64,000 nucleotides of DNA. Source: Rosellinia necatrix (Eukaryota; Ascomycota; Sordariomycetes; Xylariales; Xylariaceae). The stretch is from NCBI GenBank assembly GCA_021209875.1, contig JAGYVD010000008.1, positions 3,099,501-3,163,500 of the forward strand, read 5' to 3'. The first letter of the stretch is position 1. Every line of letters starts with the position of its first letter. A program made the translations under genes and the position numbers. The notes beneath the pieces were generated by a model. The model made no database searches, had not been told where the DNA came from, and saw only the letters and a program-made list of their open reading frames with translations. This document shows, piece after piece, positions 11,880-22,985 of this stretch.

Positions 11880-11902
11880 CCTTGCAAATACTATTTGCAA
11901 GG
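11880..11902. repeat. Near-perfect palindrome, 11 bp arms, 1 nt centre
   Basis: CCTTGCAAATA-C-TATTTGCAAGG pairs over the full length. An 11 bp arm with a single-base centre is unlikely by chance in this much sequence. Confidence 0.75.
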
Positions 11903-13137
11903 ACTTTTCTGCTAAACTTGCTTCCACTCGAACTTCATACCCTCATGTTGACTTTGCTCAGTGCCACCTACGTGTCTAGCCACAACCTGGCATTGAGATA
12001 GATTGCTTCCCGATTTCCATTATTTCCATCTACCCCTTTCCCTCCCATTATATATGATTATTATCAGACTCGCTTATCCCCATGACCCTCTTCTGCCGTA
12101 CCCCACACTGTGGCTTCATGCGGGCTTCCCATGCAACCACACTTACGCAAGCATGCACACTACAATCCTAGTCTATGTCACGCAGCCAGGTTTTTTCCAC
12201 TCTTGCCCGCGTCCGCCTTTAACATTATGGGCGGGTAACCCACTGCCATGCGTTTTTGATGGTTCCCGCAAAATCCGAACGTGTGGTTTACTGATAAACA
12301 TGCCTACCACCAGTACAGACAGTCCAAGAGGGTAAACTACGACCGCTATCCAGCCATAAAGGGCAGGGATACAGAGGCGCACTACAGACATACAAGCTCA
12401 CGCGGGCATGATCTGCAGGTTTGAATTCACCACATTAATCCAGGTGGTATGTACGGCGGCAACTGGGCCAAGGATAAACCCTATAACCCTTAAACGTGGG
12501 CGTCTCGAGTAAACCTGGTAAGATGGATCTTCTGATGACATCATCATTGTATGGTCGATAACCGTCACTATAGAAGGGCGATTAAGCTAGGCTGCTCATT
12601 CCAACATCTGTTTGTATATCCTGGTAAGTTGAGCGTGGCCACTCATGGACAGGTTTGTTGCTAGTCTAGACGAGGTAGCGTGATACGTGTAGTGTTTATA
12701 CTAAGAGCATTAAAGGTTATCCAGACAATGAGGTCAAAGTTGAGGCCAAGTGTCAAGGCGGCGTTATTAATTCGAAAACGTAACATGAAGATTTCATCAC
12801 CTGATTCTCAGCGCATAGCTGTTCGGTGGGTTTCTCATTTTCAAGGTTCACGTAACCTCGTTCCCACATGTTCGCATGTGTATGTGCCCTTTTTCTATCA
12901 TGATAACAAACTAATCAGTCTCTTAAGAAATCTGCAGCTCGCATAATTCTATTCTTGAGGGAAAATTGAATAGGTATGACATGAATGAATGAGCAACACA
13001 AACAACAGTTCGAAACATACTACATCTACGCGTTGTACACCTGAAATAGCTTGCTGCGCCCCATTTTTCGCGTCCGGGGCCGGCCATGTGACCCTGCCGG
13101 CACGGGAAAGTAGGGTGTGGTGGGACGTGATGGAGCT

Positions 13138-13215
13138 GGAGGGGGGAGGGGGGCCAGAAGGTGGGTGGAAGAGAATAAGAATTAAGGGGAAGGGGGGGGG
13201 AAGGGAATGGTTGGG
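13138..13215 (+). other. Polypurine G-rich tract, possible G-quadruplex
   Basis: Runs of 3-8 G occur on the + strand (GGAGGGGGGAGGGGGG at 13,138 on, then GGGGAAGGGGGGGGGAAGGG to about 13,206), with almost no pyrimidine. Four or more G-runs at short spacing meet the usual G4 pattern. The minus-strand frame through it is Pro-rich low complexity. Confidence 0.6.
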
Positions 13216-14015
13216 AATCCCGGATCCGTCGGTAGCACCCGGCGCGTGATGGGGTGCCCTCCCTATTTGCCCATCCACAATACCCGATCTGATCTCTTCG
13301 CATTCCCGTTTGCGGCGTCTGAGCGCTTAAATAGGTGCGTCATGCGTGTGGCGGAGGTGCCTGCTCGCCGTTGCGCGTCGCAGCCGCCAGGGAAACCAGT
13401 CTTCTGGATCTGGCGAGCGGGCGGGGCCGCGAGAGGGTCGCTTTCCTGTGGCGAATGTGAGAGCTACCTTGTCGGCTGGCCACCCAAGGTACTTTTGTTT
13501 CGCAGGAGGGTGTGGCATCGGCGCTGGAAGTTCCTCTTTTCGGTGAACTCCTGGGCATCAGTTGTGTCTGTCGTGGCGAGGTGGCGTTACTTCAGAAGAC
13601 ATGCGGAAGGTGGAAAGGGCGCCCAATACCCGCGCATCGTGCACGCACCGCGCGGAATACTCGAATACACCAATAGATTTTGCGGCTTTGGGGAGTTGGC
13701 TGGTGTCTTGGTTACATGTAGGTGGTGGTGCGCTCACGCCCTTTCATCGCATGTCGTCCGACCTCATGAGTGGTTCGCGTGACTGGAGATGGGATTTCGG
13801 CCCCGATATTGAGTCACAGACGGTTGAAACAATAAGAAGCCTACAGCCGCGTCGCACGTGAGGGTTTGGATGGGATGGGAGAGAATAGATTTATCATTCA
13901 TGTAGGGCGAACGTGATAAGCGCTCTCTTTCCTATTCGATGGTCCCTATATATGATGGCTGTACCGCATTGTTCAGAGATAGGGTACCAGTAAGAGACGA
14001 TAGTGAGTGACTTGC

Positions 14016-14037
14016 CGTGACCACTACGGTGGTCACG
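14016..14037. repeat. Hairpin, 9 bp arms, TACG loop
   Basis: CGTGACCAC-TACG-GTGGTCACG is a perfect inverted repeat, the first of three hairpins within 260 bp. Confidence 0.75.
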
Positions 14038-14213
14038 AGTTGGTCCCACCGTCTTTACCATTCCCCTCGCAAGTTTCAGATCAGCGAAAATACCCAGGCA
14101 TATTAGCTACGGTTTAACTCCCCGTCTCCTTCTTTATTCCCGATTCCATGTGACTAACTCGTAAGATATGCGATAAGGTTTTGTCCACTGAGATCAGCAA
14201 GACACTAAACGTG

Positions 14214-14276
14214 ATTGCCGCTACTATGTAATAACTGTAACTGCGGCAATTACCTGAACATTCCGTACTGTTCAGG
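14214..14276. repeat. Two adjacent hairpins
   Basis: ATTGCCGC (14,214-14,221) pairs with GCGGCAAT (14,243-14,250). Two bases later CCTGAACA (14,253-14,260) pairs with TGTTCAGG (14,269-14,276). Both arm pairs are perfect. No coding sequence overlaps. Confidence 0.7.
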
Positions 14277-15628
14277 CTAGGGGTTCGCAGAAAGGGGGGT
14301 GGTCTGGTGTGAAATGAAATATGCTTCGAGGACTCTTCATTCTTGTTATAATTACAATAACAGGTCCCCTAACTATGATTACTAATTAACGTTACCACGT
14401 ACAAGCGATATCAAAGCTAAGTTTATTACATGTAAATGTGTTTCCCAAGAGCTGTCAAGCATAAATTCGCGTGAGCGAGAAGAGCTATCTGAGAGAGGAC
14501 AGTAATATATTTATTTTCCCGTAAATCGTCACTCCTACACGCTTAGGGGACTTTACTCACTCCTTCATTAAGCGCGCGCAAATGCAGTAGAACGACCGCG
14601 GCAACAAGGAGCCCATGAACAACAACACCCTACTTGATGCGCCGGACAATAAAATTGGTGGGGATAATGCAGGCTTGTTTATCATTGTGCTCAAAACTCT
14701 TCGCCTATCGAACGACAATACCGGTGAGCTGGAGCTACCCGACAGATGCAATCTTTGCATTGATAACATGGACAAACGACGCGTAGACTGGCGTAAATGG
14801 CGGTTTGGGCGCGCATAAGCGCAAGGCAGAACGGGTCGCGCCCTCTTACGAGCTTCTTGGTAAATAACTTAGGTACAATGGGACGGATGTTGACGACGTT
14901 GACCTTGTCGACAAAACCTTACACAGACCTCTTTAACGCCTTTCATGTGGCCAGCTGGTAAGTTTCTTCGGTCCCTGTCAGCCAGTAGTGCTGTCATGTT
15001 AGGAATCACGGAGTGAGTAGATAGGCTTGTTCTAGGCCGTAGGGGGGGAGTGTGGTGGTTGTATTTAGGGCTTAATAGGGTTAACAATTGATTCCTGAAC
15101 CCTTCAAGACACAAGGGGGTCCCGAAGGTCCTTACATACACTCATTTCCAGTACTAGAACCACCCTGGGTGTCGGGTGGTAGCTAGCAGGGTCATTATTG
15201 GACCTGACAAGTGCTGTAGCTGGCAGTTCGCGAAGACGCGCCGGTAGTATATAAACGCCTCCCATCTGGGCTGTCTACTTTATCTTCAACTCGAACCATA
15301 GCGGCTGAGTGCTGAACGGTTTCGCGACCTTGATTGCCAAGATGGGCAATGGCAAAGAATGAGAAGAGACAGCATGGCTGACTCTGTCTGGGGAATTTCG
15401 ATATTCATGGCGCAGAAGCAGGCAGGTGCACCTAACAGAACACTCCGCCGCTTGGTCATAAGCATCCTGTAGGGAATTTTTCCTTTTGATCTCAAGGGCT
15501 TCTAGCCATGAACCCCCCTTGCGGTCATATATTTGGCGGAATTCAACCTAACAAGGACTGACAGGTCGAGATTGATAGACAACTGCGTCTGGCATATATT
15601 TACTAATCTCGCGCTTCTTACAACCTAT

Positions 15629-18600
15629 CTACATCACCAACAGGGCATACCGCGTAGTATAATGATTTGGTTCTACTAGGGTCAGGGCTCCACCACCCAA
15701 CTTCCCCTTCTACAACTTTAACTCTTAGGCATATTAGGCTCGAAATAGCCTTAAATTTGTTTATTAGAACAGAAGAAAGAATAACAGATTAAATATTTTA
15801 ATATTAAAAAAATATTTAAAAGCTGCAATAATATTATATTTATAACGATGTTTTTTTGTTTTAAAACTAATAACGCAGCAAAAAATATATAAGCTAAAGT
15901 TTTATTTTTAATAATTATATAAATTAAATTTTTAATAATATAAATAATATTACGATTTTTAGTTTACTATTAATTTATATTTATATTAAATTAAACTTGT
16001 AATTTTTTTAAAAAACAAGCTAGAGCTAATATAGCAGGCATTTTTTGCTTTTAAAAAAGATCGTTTAACGTAAGCTATATTTTTATTTATAGCGTTTTAA
16101 ACATAAAAAAAAAAAACTTTAGCTTAACTAATTTAAATTTAAAATTAAATGAAGTTTAATTTATTAAAAAGCTTAAATTTAAATTTTAAATTTATTAAAA
16201 TATATAAATTATTTTTATAATTTAATTAATAGCAGGCTAGTTTTTAAAACTAATTAAAAATAAATTATTATAATATTTTATAGCAATTTTAAACTAATAA
16301 ATTTAATTAAGCTATAAATAAAAAGTATATATATTTTAAATATAGTTATAGTTTTATATATAAATTAAAAAAAAATATTATAATATAAATAATATTTTTA
16401 AATTAAAAATAAATAAAAATAATATTTTTATTTAAATATAAAGTTTTTAATTTTTATATTAATTTATATATAATTATTTAAATTATAATTATATATAGCT
16501 TTAGTTATAAATAATTTTATTTATATAATATATAAATTAAGTTTAATATATAAACTAAAAATAGTAATTGTTTTTATAGCAGCTTATATAAAATATTATT
16601 TAATAATTTTATATATAGCTGTTTTATAATTAAAATAAAATTAAAAATAAAAATTTAATTATTTATTAATTATAGCTTTAAAAATAATAAACTATATTAA
16701 TTTAATAATAAATTAAACTAAAAATAATTTATATTTAAATATATTTTATTAAAAAATAAACTTTATAATAAATAAAATAATTACAACTATATTAAAACTG
16801 GCTTAATTTTATGCTGCTATAAACATATATATTATTATTATAAAAGCATATATAAAAACCAGCTTATATTAAAAAAAAAGCTGAAAATAAATAAGCTGTT
16901 TTATAATTTAATTACAGCTTAATAATTTAATCAAAACTTATTTTATATTTATTTTAAAAGCAATTTAAAATATTATTAATTATTTAAATAATAATATTAG
17001 CTTTAAAATTATTATTTAAATTTGCAGTAAATATAATATTAAAGTTTAAAGTTTTTAATTAAACAGATTTTTATTTATAGTTTTTTGTTTTTTTTTAATT
17101 TAAATTTTAATAAAAACGTTATAAAATTATTTAAATAATTTAAAAAGCTGCTAATTAATATTTTATATTATAAAACTTATTTAAGCTATAAAAATATTTT
17201 AATTTAAGCTGTTTAAGCAATTTAAAATTAATTAATAAAAACTATTTAATAATTAAATAATAAATTAAAACAGATTTAATATAAAATCAGATTATAAAAT
17301 AAAACAGTTTTATAAGCCTAGTTTATTTTTTTAAGCTTAATTTTAAAATTTTTAAAAATAATATTAAATATATTATTTATTTTTTTAAAAACAGTTTAAT
17401 TAATAATTAAATCTGACCTAAAATAAAAACGTTTAAATATTTAATAATATAATAAATGTTTAATTTAATTTAAGCTGTAGGTTTAAACATATATTTTATT
17501 AAAAAAATGTAAAAACGCGTTTTAATTAGTTCTAGTCGTATTTTTGCAACAAATACTGCTTAAATTTAAATAAAAATTAAGGTTTTTTATAAAAATTGCT
17601 TTTTGTTTAACTTACGTACAGTTTTTTATTTTTAATTTATTTATTAAAAGTCTGTATTAAATTTTAAAATTTTTTTTTATTTATATTAATAATATATTAT
17701 TTAAACAACTTTTATTTTTATAATATTTATATTATATATTTAAAAATATTTAATATTTATTAAAAATATAATTATTTTTAAACGTGCTAAGCTTAATTTT
17801 AAACTATAATAAAAACTATGAAAATATTTACGTAAAAATTCTTGGCATTAAAATTAATACGTGTTTAATATAAGCATAGCTTGTTAATAAAAAATAAAAA
17901 ATAAAATAAATTATATATAAAATAATATTAAAACCGCAGATATTTTAAAAAAAAACTAAAAAAGTTGCAAGCTATTTAAGCTTTTATATTATAGTAATCC
18001 TGATCGGCAGAGCTTTTTTTTATAACATATAAGTATTACTGTTTAAATTTAGCTTATAATTAATTTAATTATTGTTTAAATATATAATATAAAATTTTAT
18101 TTAATAGTTTAACGTTTTAAAAATTTTAACAAAATATTTATATTAAATATAAACAATTATTTAATTTATTATTTATTTATAAATATTTTAAAATTAAAGC
18201 TTAATAAATTTTAGTTTAAAGCAGAAATAAATATTTATAACTAATATATAATACTATTTATTTTTAAAAATTAAGCTTATAATTATTTATATTTTAAAAA
18301 TAAAACATTATAAAATATTAATATTTTTAAAATTATAGCAATTTAAATTATATTTTAATATTAATATATTTATTAAACGTTTAATATTATAATTATTTAT
18401 ATAAATAATATAACTATATAAGCTAGTTTAATTAATATATTTATAAAAACTTTTATTATTATATTTATTTTATAAAATATTTATTTTAGCTATATAAAAT
18501 AATATCTGTTTTTAAGTTAAACAGGTTATATTATAAAATAATAGTTTAGTTAATGCTTTATTTTAAACTAAATTTATAATAATTATTAATTTATGTTTTA

Positions 18601-20169
18601 ACTAGCAGTTTTTATTAAAAGCAACTTAATTTTACGTTTTTAAATAAAATTTAAAATAATAATTTATTCTGCTTTATAAATAATTATATTTATTTATTAT
18701 ATGCAGGCTTAATAAATTTAATTTAAAAACATATAATATTATAATAAACTTATATAAAAACTAATATTTTTATTAAAACAAGCTAGCTTAGCTTGTATTA
18801 ATATAAACTTTTATTTTATATATATATAACTATATATTTAGTTTTTATAACAGTTTATTTAAAGCTTAACTTTAAATAAATATATATTTATATTATGTTT
18901 AATTTATATTAACTTATTTTTAAACATACAAGTTTTTAAAGATTTATATATTAGGCGTTTAATTTAAAAAGCAGTATATTTTTTTTTTTTATAAATAAAA
19001 CAACTTTATTAAAGCTTTAATTTTAAAATAATTTTAATTAAACTAATATTAAATAAAACTACAGCAGATAAAAACCTATATAATAGATTAATAATGAACG
19101 CAGCTTTTATAATAGCTTAGCACAGCTTTTTATAACTAAATAAAATTATATATAATAAATCCGACCTGCAAAAGCTTTATAAATAAGCTGTTTTAAGCTT
19201 ATTAAAATTATTAATTTAATTTTTAATAAACAGAAATTATTTTTAAATATTATTATATAAAATAAAAACAAATAAAAAACGTTTTAAAATAAATATAATA
19301 ATAAATGTTATAAACAGCTTATTATATTTAATTATTTATATAGTAAACCTTTTAAAATAAAATATTATTTTAATATATATACGCGATTTATTATTATTTT
19401 TTAATTTATATATAATGTTTTTTAAAATTAAAGCATTTTAGATGTTATAAAACTGTTTATTACGTTTAAAAATTAACTGCAACATATATTTAAATTATAG
19501 TTTTAAATAAAACGCTGTTTAATATATATATAATATAAGTATAAATAAAAACAATATAAAATTTTTAAACTATTAAATATTAAACGTAATAAAACGCTAC
19601 TATAAAATATTTTTAGCTAAAATATTAAAAACTAATAAACGTTTTATATTTAATATAAGCTTAAATTATTTTATATTATAAAAGTTAATAAAAATTAAAC
19701 TTTAAATATATTTATTATTTTATTTTAAAAGCTTTTGTAATATTAAATTTATATTAAATTTATTTTTATTAATAAATAAATAAATATACCTAGTATAAAC
19801 GTTAAATTTGTTATAAATTTATTTTTAATTTTAATAAAATCTAGCACCAGTATATTTAATTAACTATATAATAAATTGGCTGCAAATTTATTTTAAACTA
19901 TGAAATAAAAAAATATATATTATTATATATTAAATTTATATTAAGTTTACAGCAAAACGTAAAATAATTATATTATTTAAAAATATTTTATGTTATATAT
20001 TTTTATTTAACGCTTAAGCTATCACATATTAAATTTAAGCTTAATTTACAGCTAATTTATTTATTAACAGCTTTTAACGTTAAAACATTTAAAAAAACTT
20101 TTATTAAGCAAATTTATATTTTTTTGCCGTAATTTTTATTATTTTTATTATTATTTATATTATGGTTTA

Positions 20170-20236
<67 letters not shown>

Positions 20237-21706
20237 GTTATTATTAAAAGTTTTTGCTGCAGCAGCTTTTTAACTTGTTTTTATTTTAAATTTTAATTTT
20301 AAATTTTGTTAATAGTTTTATATAATAAAGCTTTATAATTAATATTAAATTTATTTTAAATTTACAGCAGATTTTTATTTTTAGCGTTTTAAAACGTTTT
20401 ATAAATATTTAACGCAACATAATTATAATAAGCGGCCGCTGAGGCCTGTATAAATAAATTTTATTATTTTTTAATTTTTATATTGTTTATATTAATTTAA
20501 TAGTAAATTAGTATTAAATTTGCTATATATAAGTTTTAATAACTTATATTAAAATATTTATTGAAGCAGTTTTTTTTAAGCTTTTATATAATATATATAT
20601 TTAAAAATTTATATATTAATATTATTTATATAAAAACGTTTATATTTTATATAAGTTAATATTAAATTTATTTTAAATTATAACTATTAATTTTATAAAA
20701 TAAAACATATAATAAAAATCATAAATTTAACGCTTAGTTATTATAACAGGCTTTTAATTTATAATAAATTAATATTAAATTTAAAAGAAATTTATCAAAA
20801 ATTTATTTTTATTACACGATTTAAATAACAGCAGGCCAAAAAGCTGGCGATAAGCTAGCATGTTTTATTTAAAATTAAAAACATTATTATTTATTAAAAA
20901 CCAGGCGTTAATATATTATTAGCGCTTTAAATTTAAAGTAAATTTATATTATATTATTATATTTATTAAAAAAGTTATAAAAGCTAAAAAAAAGCTTTTA
21001 TTTATAAATTTAATTATATTTTTTATTTTATTTAGCTAGCTTTATTTAAAAATTTATTTAATTATATTTAGTTATATATTTTTAATTTTTTTTATTTTAT
21101 AAATTAATTATATTTTTTAATTTTTATTATTTTATTTATAAATAAAATAAGCGCTTAAAGCATAAATTTAAATATTTTTTAGTTAGTTTAGTAAGCTTAA
21201 TTATATATTAAATTTAACGCTAAAAATAAATATATGTTTATTATATGTTTAGCTGCAGCTTTATATTACAAATAATTGATATTAAGCTTATGTTTTTTTA
21301 AAATATATATTATTAATATTATATAATATATTTTATTAATAATATAAATAATTAAGTTTTATTAAAGTTAAAACTTTATTATTTAACTTTTTTTTTTATA
21401 ATTTTTATTTTTAAATATATAAACCTTAAAATAGCTTTAAATTTGTTTTATTTATTATTTAATAGCAACAGGCCATTAAAAAAAATTAAGTTTTTTTTAG
21501 CTAGTAAATAGCATATATAACATAAGGCATTTTTCTAGCTAGCTTTTTAAGCTTAACTATATATTAAATTTCACGCTAAAAAATAAGCCTACGTTTATTA
21601 CACCTTTAGCTGCAGCCTTATATTAAAAACAACTTATATTAAGCTTATGCTCCCCCCTAGAATATATGCTATTTATACTGCGCGGTATGCCCTGTTGGTG
21701 ATATAG
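15629..21706 (+). mobile_element. ~6 kb RIP-mutated transposable element, copy 1
   Basis: Defined by near-complete direct homology to 28,247-34,187, with most differences C/T or G/A. Structure: module A1 at 15,669-15,763 (GGTTCTACTAGGGTCAGG...), an internal part, B1 at about 21,171-21,350, A2 at 21,355-21,447, and B2 ending at 21,706 (...CCCTGTTGGTGATATAG). A1 equals A2 and B1 equals B2 once transitions are allowed. At the left edge (15,629-15,661) lies an inverted copy of the B terminus (CTACATCACCAACAGGGCAT...). A split direct repeat of the form A1-internal-B1-A2-B2 is known from PAT/Ngaro-type tyrosine-recombinase retrotransposons, while the inverted terminus would also suit a DNA transposon. 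No domain is readable, so the class is unresolved. A1 is hardly mutated, unlike everything to its right. Confidence 0.75.
20169..20241. repeat. (ATT)n microsatellite
   Basis: About 24 ATT/TTA units, nearly uninterrupted, inside copy 1 of the 6 kb element. The same site in copy 2 (about 32,677-32,727) is shorter and interrupted. Confidence 0.9.
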
Positions 21707-21710
21707 AATA

Positions 21711-22216
21711 ACATATATTTTAAAGGGGAGCGTGAGCTTAATATAGGTTGCTCTTAGTACGTGGCCGCAGTTAAAAATATAATTGATACAGACAGGCAGG
21801 GGGGTGTCCGAAGGACCTACCCTAGGCTAGGCTAGGCCGGCTAGGCTAGGCCCGCAGGGCCTGGCCGGGCCCGCAATAGATTAGATAAGGGTAGCCCACT
21901 GGCTATTTCTAGCCAGCCTTCGGCTGGCTGGCATGGCCAGTCCTTCCTTCTACCTGTAATTCGCTATTTTCACTAGATCACCATACAGGACCCCAATATA
22001 TCCTTGTTAACAATAAACGTAGGTTTATTTTTTAATATTAAATTTAAGATATAATGAAGTTTAAAAAGTTATTTAAAAAAAATTAATTTGTTTTAAATAG
22101 TTTCTTGATATTAAAAAAAAAAAGAAAATTTTTTTTAAAGTTATTTTAAACTTAATATATTTAAAAATTAAAATTATAAAAAAAAGAAATTAAATAATAA
22201 AGCTGTAATTTTAAAA
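21711..22216 (-). repeat. Inverted A-B module, split by a 228 bp insertion
   Basis: On the minus strand this reads as the same A-B module as 21,355-21,706, with transitions, running from the A end near 22,216 back to 21,711. It lacks the last ~40 bases of B (the CCCTGTTGGTGATATAG end), so that end forms the loop of a long stem with the preceding B2. The module is interrupted at 21,784-22,011. Confidence 0.7.
21784..22011. mobile_element. 228 bp GC-rich unmutated insertion
   Basis: It begins TGATACAGACAGG and ends CCTTGTTAAC, and is flanked by AAT on both sides (21,781-21,783 and 22,012-22,014). Removing it restores the inverted A-B module. Inside are CTAGG repeats (about 21,820-21,850), a GCCCGCAGGGC-type palindrome and the hairpin AGCCAGCC-TTC-GGCTGGCT near 21,914-21,932. 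It has no coding capacity. It is GC-rich in an AT-saturated setting, so it is either recent or below the length that triggers RIP. It may be a MITE, SINE-like element or solo LTR (it starts TG and ends near CA). Confidence 0.65.
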
Positions 22217-22221
22217 AAATG

Positions 22222-22452
22222 TAGTTACGGATGACTGGTCCTTCCCGCGGCGTGCGTGGCACGCGCGGGACATCCGTACACCTGTTGCCAACTGGTGCGC
22301 ACAGACCAGACCCACCCCACACACCTGCACTTAGCCAGAATTCTAGTGGGCTAATTCCTCCCACTTACTCTTTCCTTTTTTCAACTGTAGATTTTCGTAC
22401 AATACATCACTTATTGCTGGAGCCTTGACTTCTTATTTATAACTGGTGCAAC
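22222..22452 (+). mobile_element. 231 bp short repeat with AAATG target duplication
   Basis: Flanked by perfect AAATG copies (22,217-22,221 and 22,453-22,457). It begins TAGTTACGGATGACTGG and ends TAACTGGTGCAAC. It sits at the junction of two A-B modules that meet head to head by their A ends. A mutated inverted copy lies at 26,161-26,409. No coding capacity. The 5 bp duplication suggests a solo LTR or a small non-autonomous element. Confidence 0.7.
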
Positions 22453-22461
22453 AAATGATTG

Positions 22462-22813
22462 GGTTCTACTAGGGTCAGGGCTCCACCACCCAACTTCCCC
22501 TTCTATAACTCTAACTCTTAGGCATATTAGGCTTAAAATAGCCTTAAATTTGTCCTCTTTATTACCTAATGGCAACAAGCTATTAAAAAAAAATTAGGTT
22601 TTTTTAGTTAGTAGATAATATATATAACGTAGGGCATTTTTTTAGCAAGCTTTTTAAGCCTGACTATATATTAAATTTAATATTAAAAAATAAGCATATG
22701 TTTATTATATTTTTAGCGGCAGCTTTATATTAAAAACAACCTATATTAAGCTTATGCTCCCCTTTAGAATATATGCTATTTATACTATGCAGTATGCCCT
22801 GTTGGTGATATAG
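22462..22813 (+). repeat. Solo A-B module
   Basis: A 352 bp copy of the terminal A-B module of the 6 kb element, from GGTTCTACTAGGGTCAGG to CCCTGTTGGTGATATAG. Its A half is almost unmutated and its B half moderately so. It is followed by a degraded inverted B arm at about 22,860-22,985. Confidence 0.8.
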
Positions 22814-22859
22814 ATATTATTATTTATATTATTAATAAAATATATTATATAATATAAAT

Positions 22860-22985
22860 AATATATATTTAATATAAATTGTTTTTAAAATAAAATTATA
22901 GTTAAGAATATAATAAATATGTATTTATTTTTAATATTAAATTTAATATATAATTAAATTTAAAAATTAATTAAGAAATATTTGA
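22860..22985 (-). repeat. Degraded inverted B arm
   Basis: The sequence is the reverse complement of about 22,630-22,755, part of the solo module, with many C/T and G/A changes. It forms a second long palindrome beside the one at 21.5-22.2 kb. Confidence 0.6.

Larger units (their letters stand above)
9736..15628. other. Gene-free stretch of mixed composition
   Basis: The longest frame is 191 codons (13,207-13,782 +). It matches nothing I recognise and overlaps other open frames in the locally GC-richer 13.0-13.9 kb, so it is not called a gene. A TATATAAA box with a pyrimidine-rich stretch after it lies at about 15,247, but no convincing gene follows. Hairpins and a G-rich tract are listed separately. 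Confidence 0.5.

Noticed and set aside
12003..12335. 110-codon open frame on the + strand
   Set aside because: No family resemblance, no splice context, and composition like the random frames around it.
13207..13782. 191-codon open frame on the + strand
   Set aside because: No recognisable domain, Arg/Trp-rich composition typical of a GC-rich chance frame, overlapping open frames on both strands, and it begins beside a G-rich low-complexity tract.
15240..15475. TATATAAA box followed by a pyrimidine-rich start-like region and a ~37-codon frame
   Set aside because: The promoter-like look is suggestive, but the frame is too short and matches nothing; a gene cannot be supported.
20169..20241. 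ATT run considered as a CRISPR-like or satellite array
   Set aside because: Pure trinucleotide microsatellite without spacers.
15629..21706. hAT transposon from CAGGG...CCCTG termini
   Set aside because: The 8 bases outside CAGGG and CCCTG are inverted (ATCACCAA / TTGGTGAT), not direct, so they are part of the inverted terminus and not an 8 bp target duplication.
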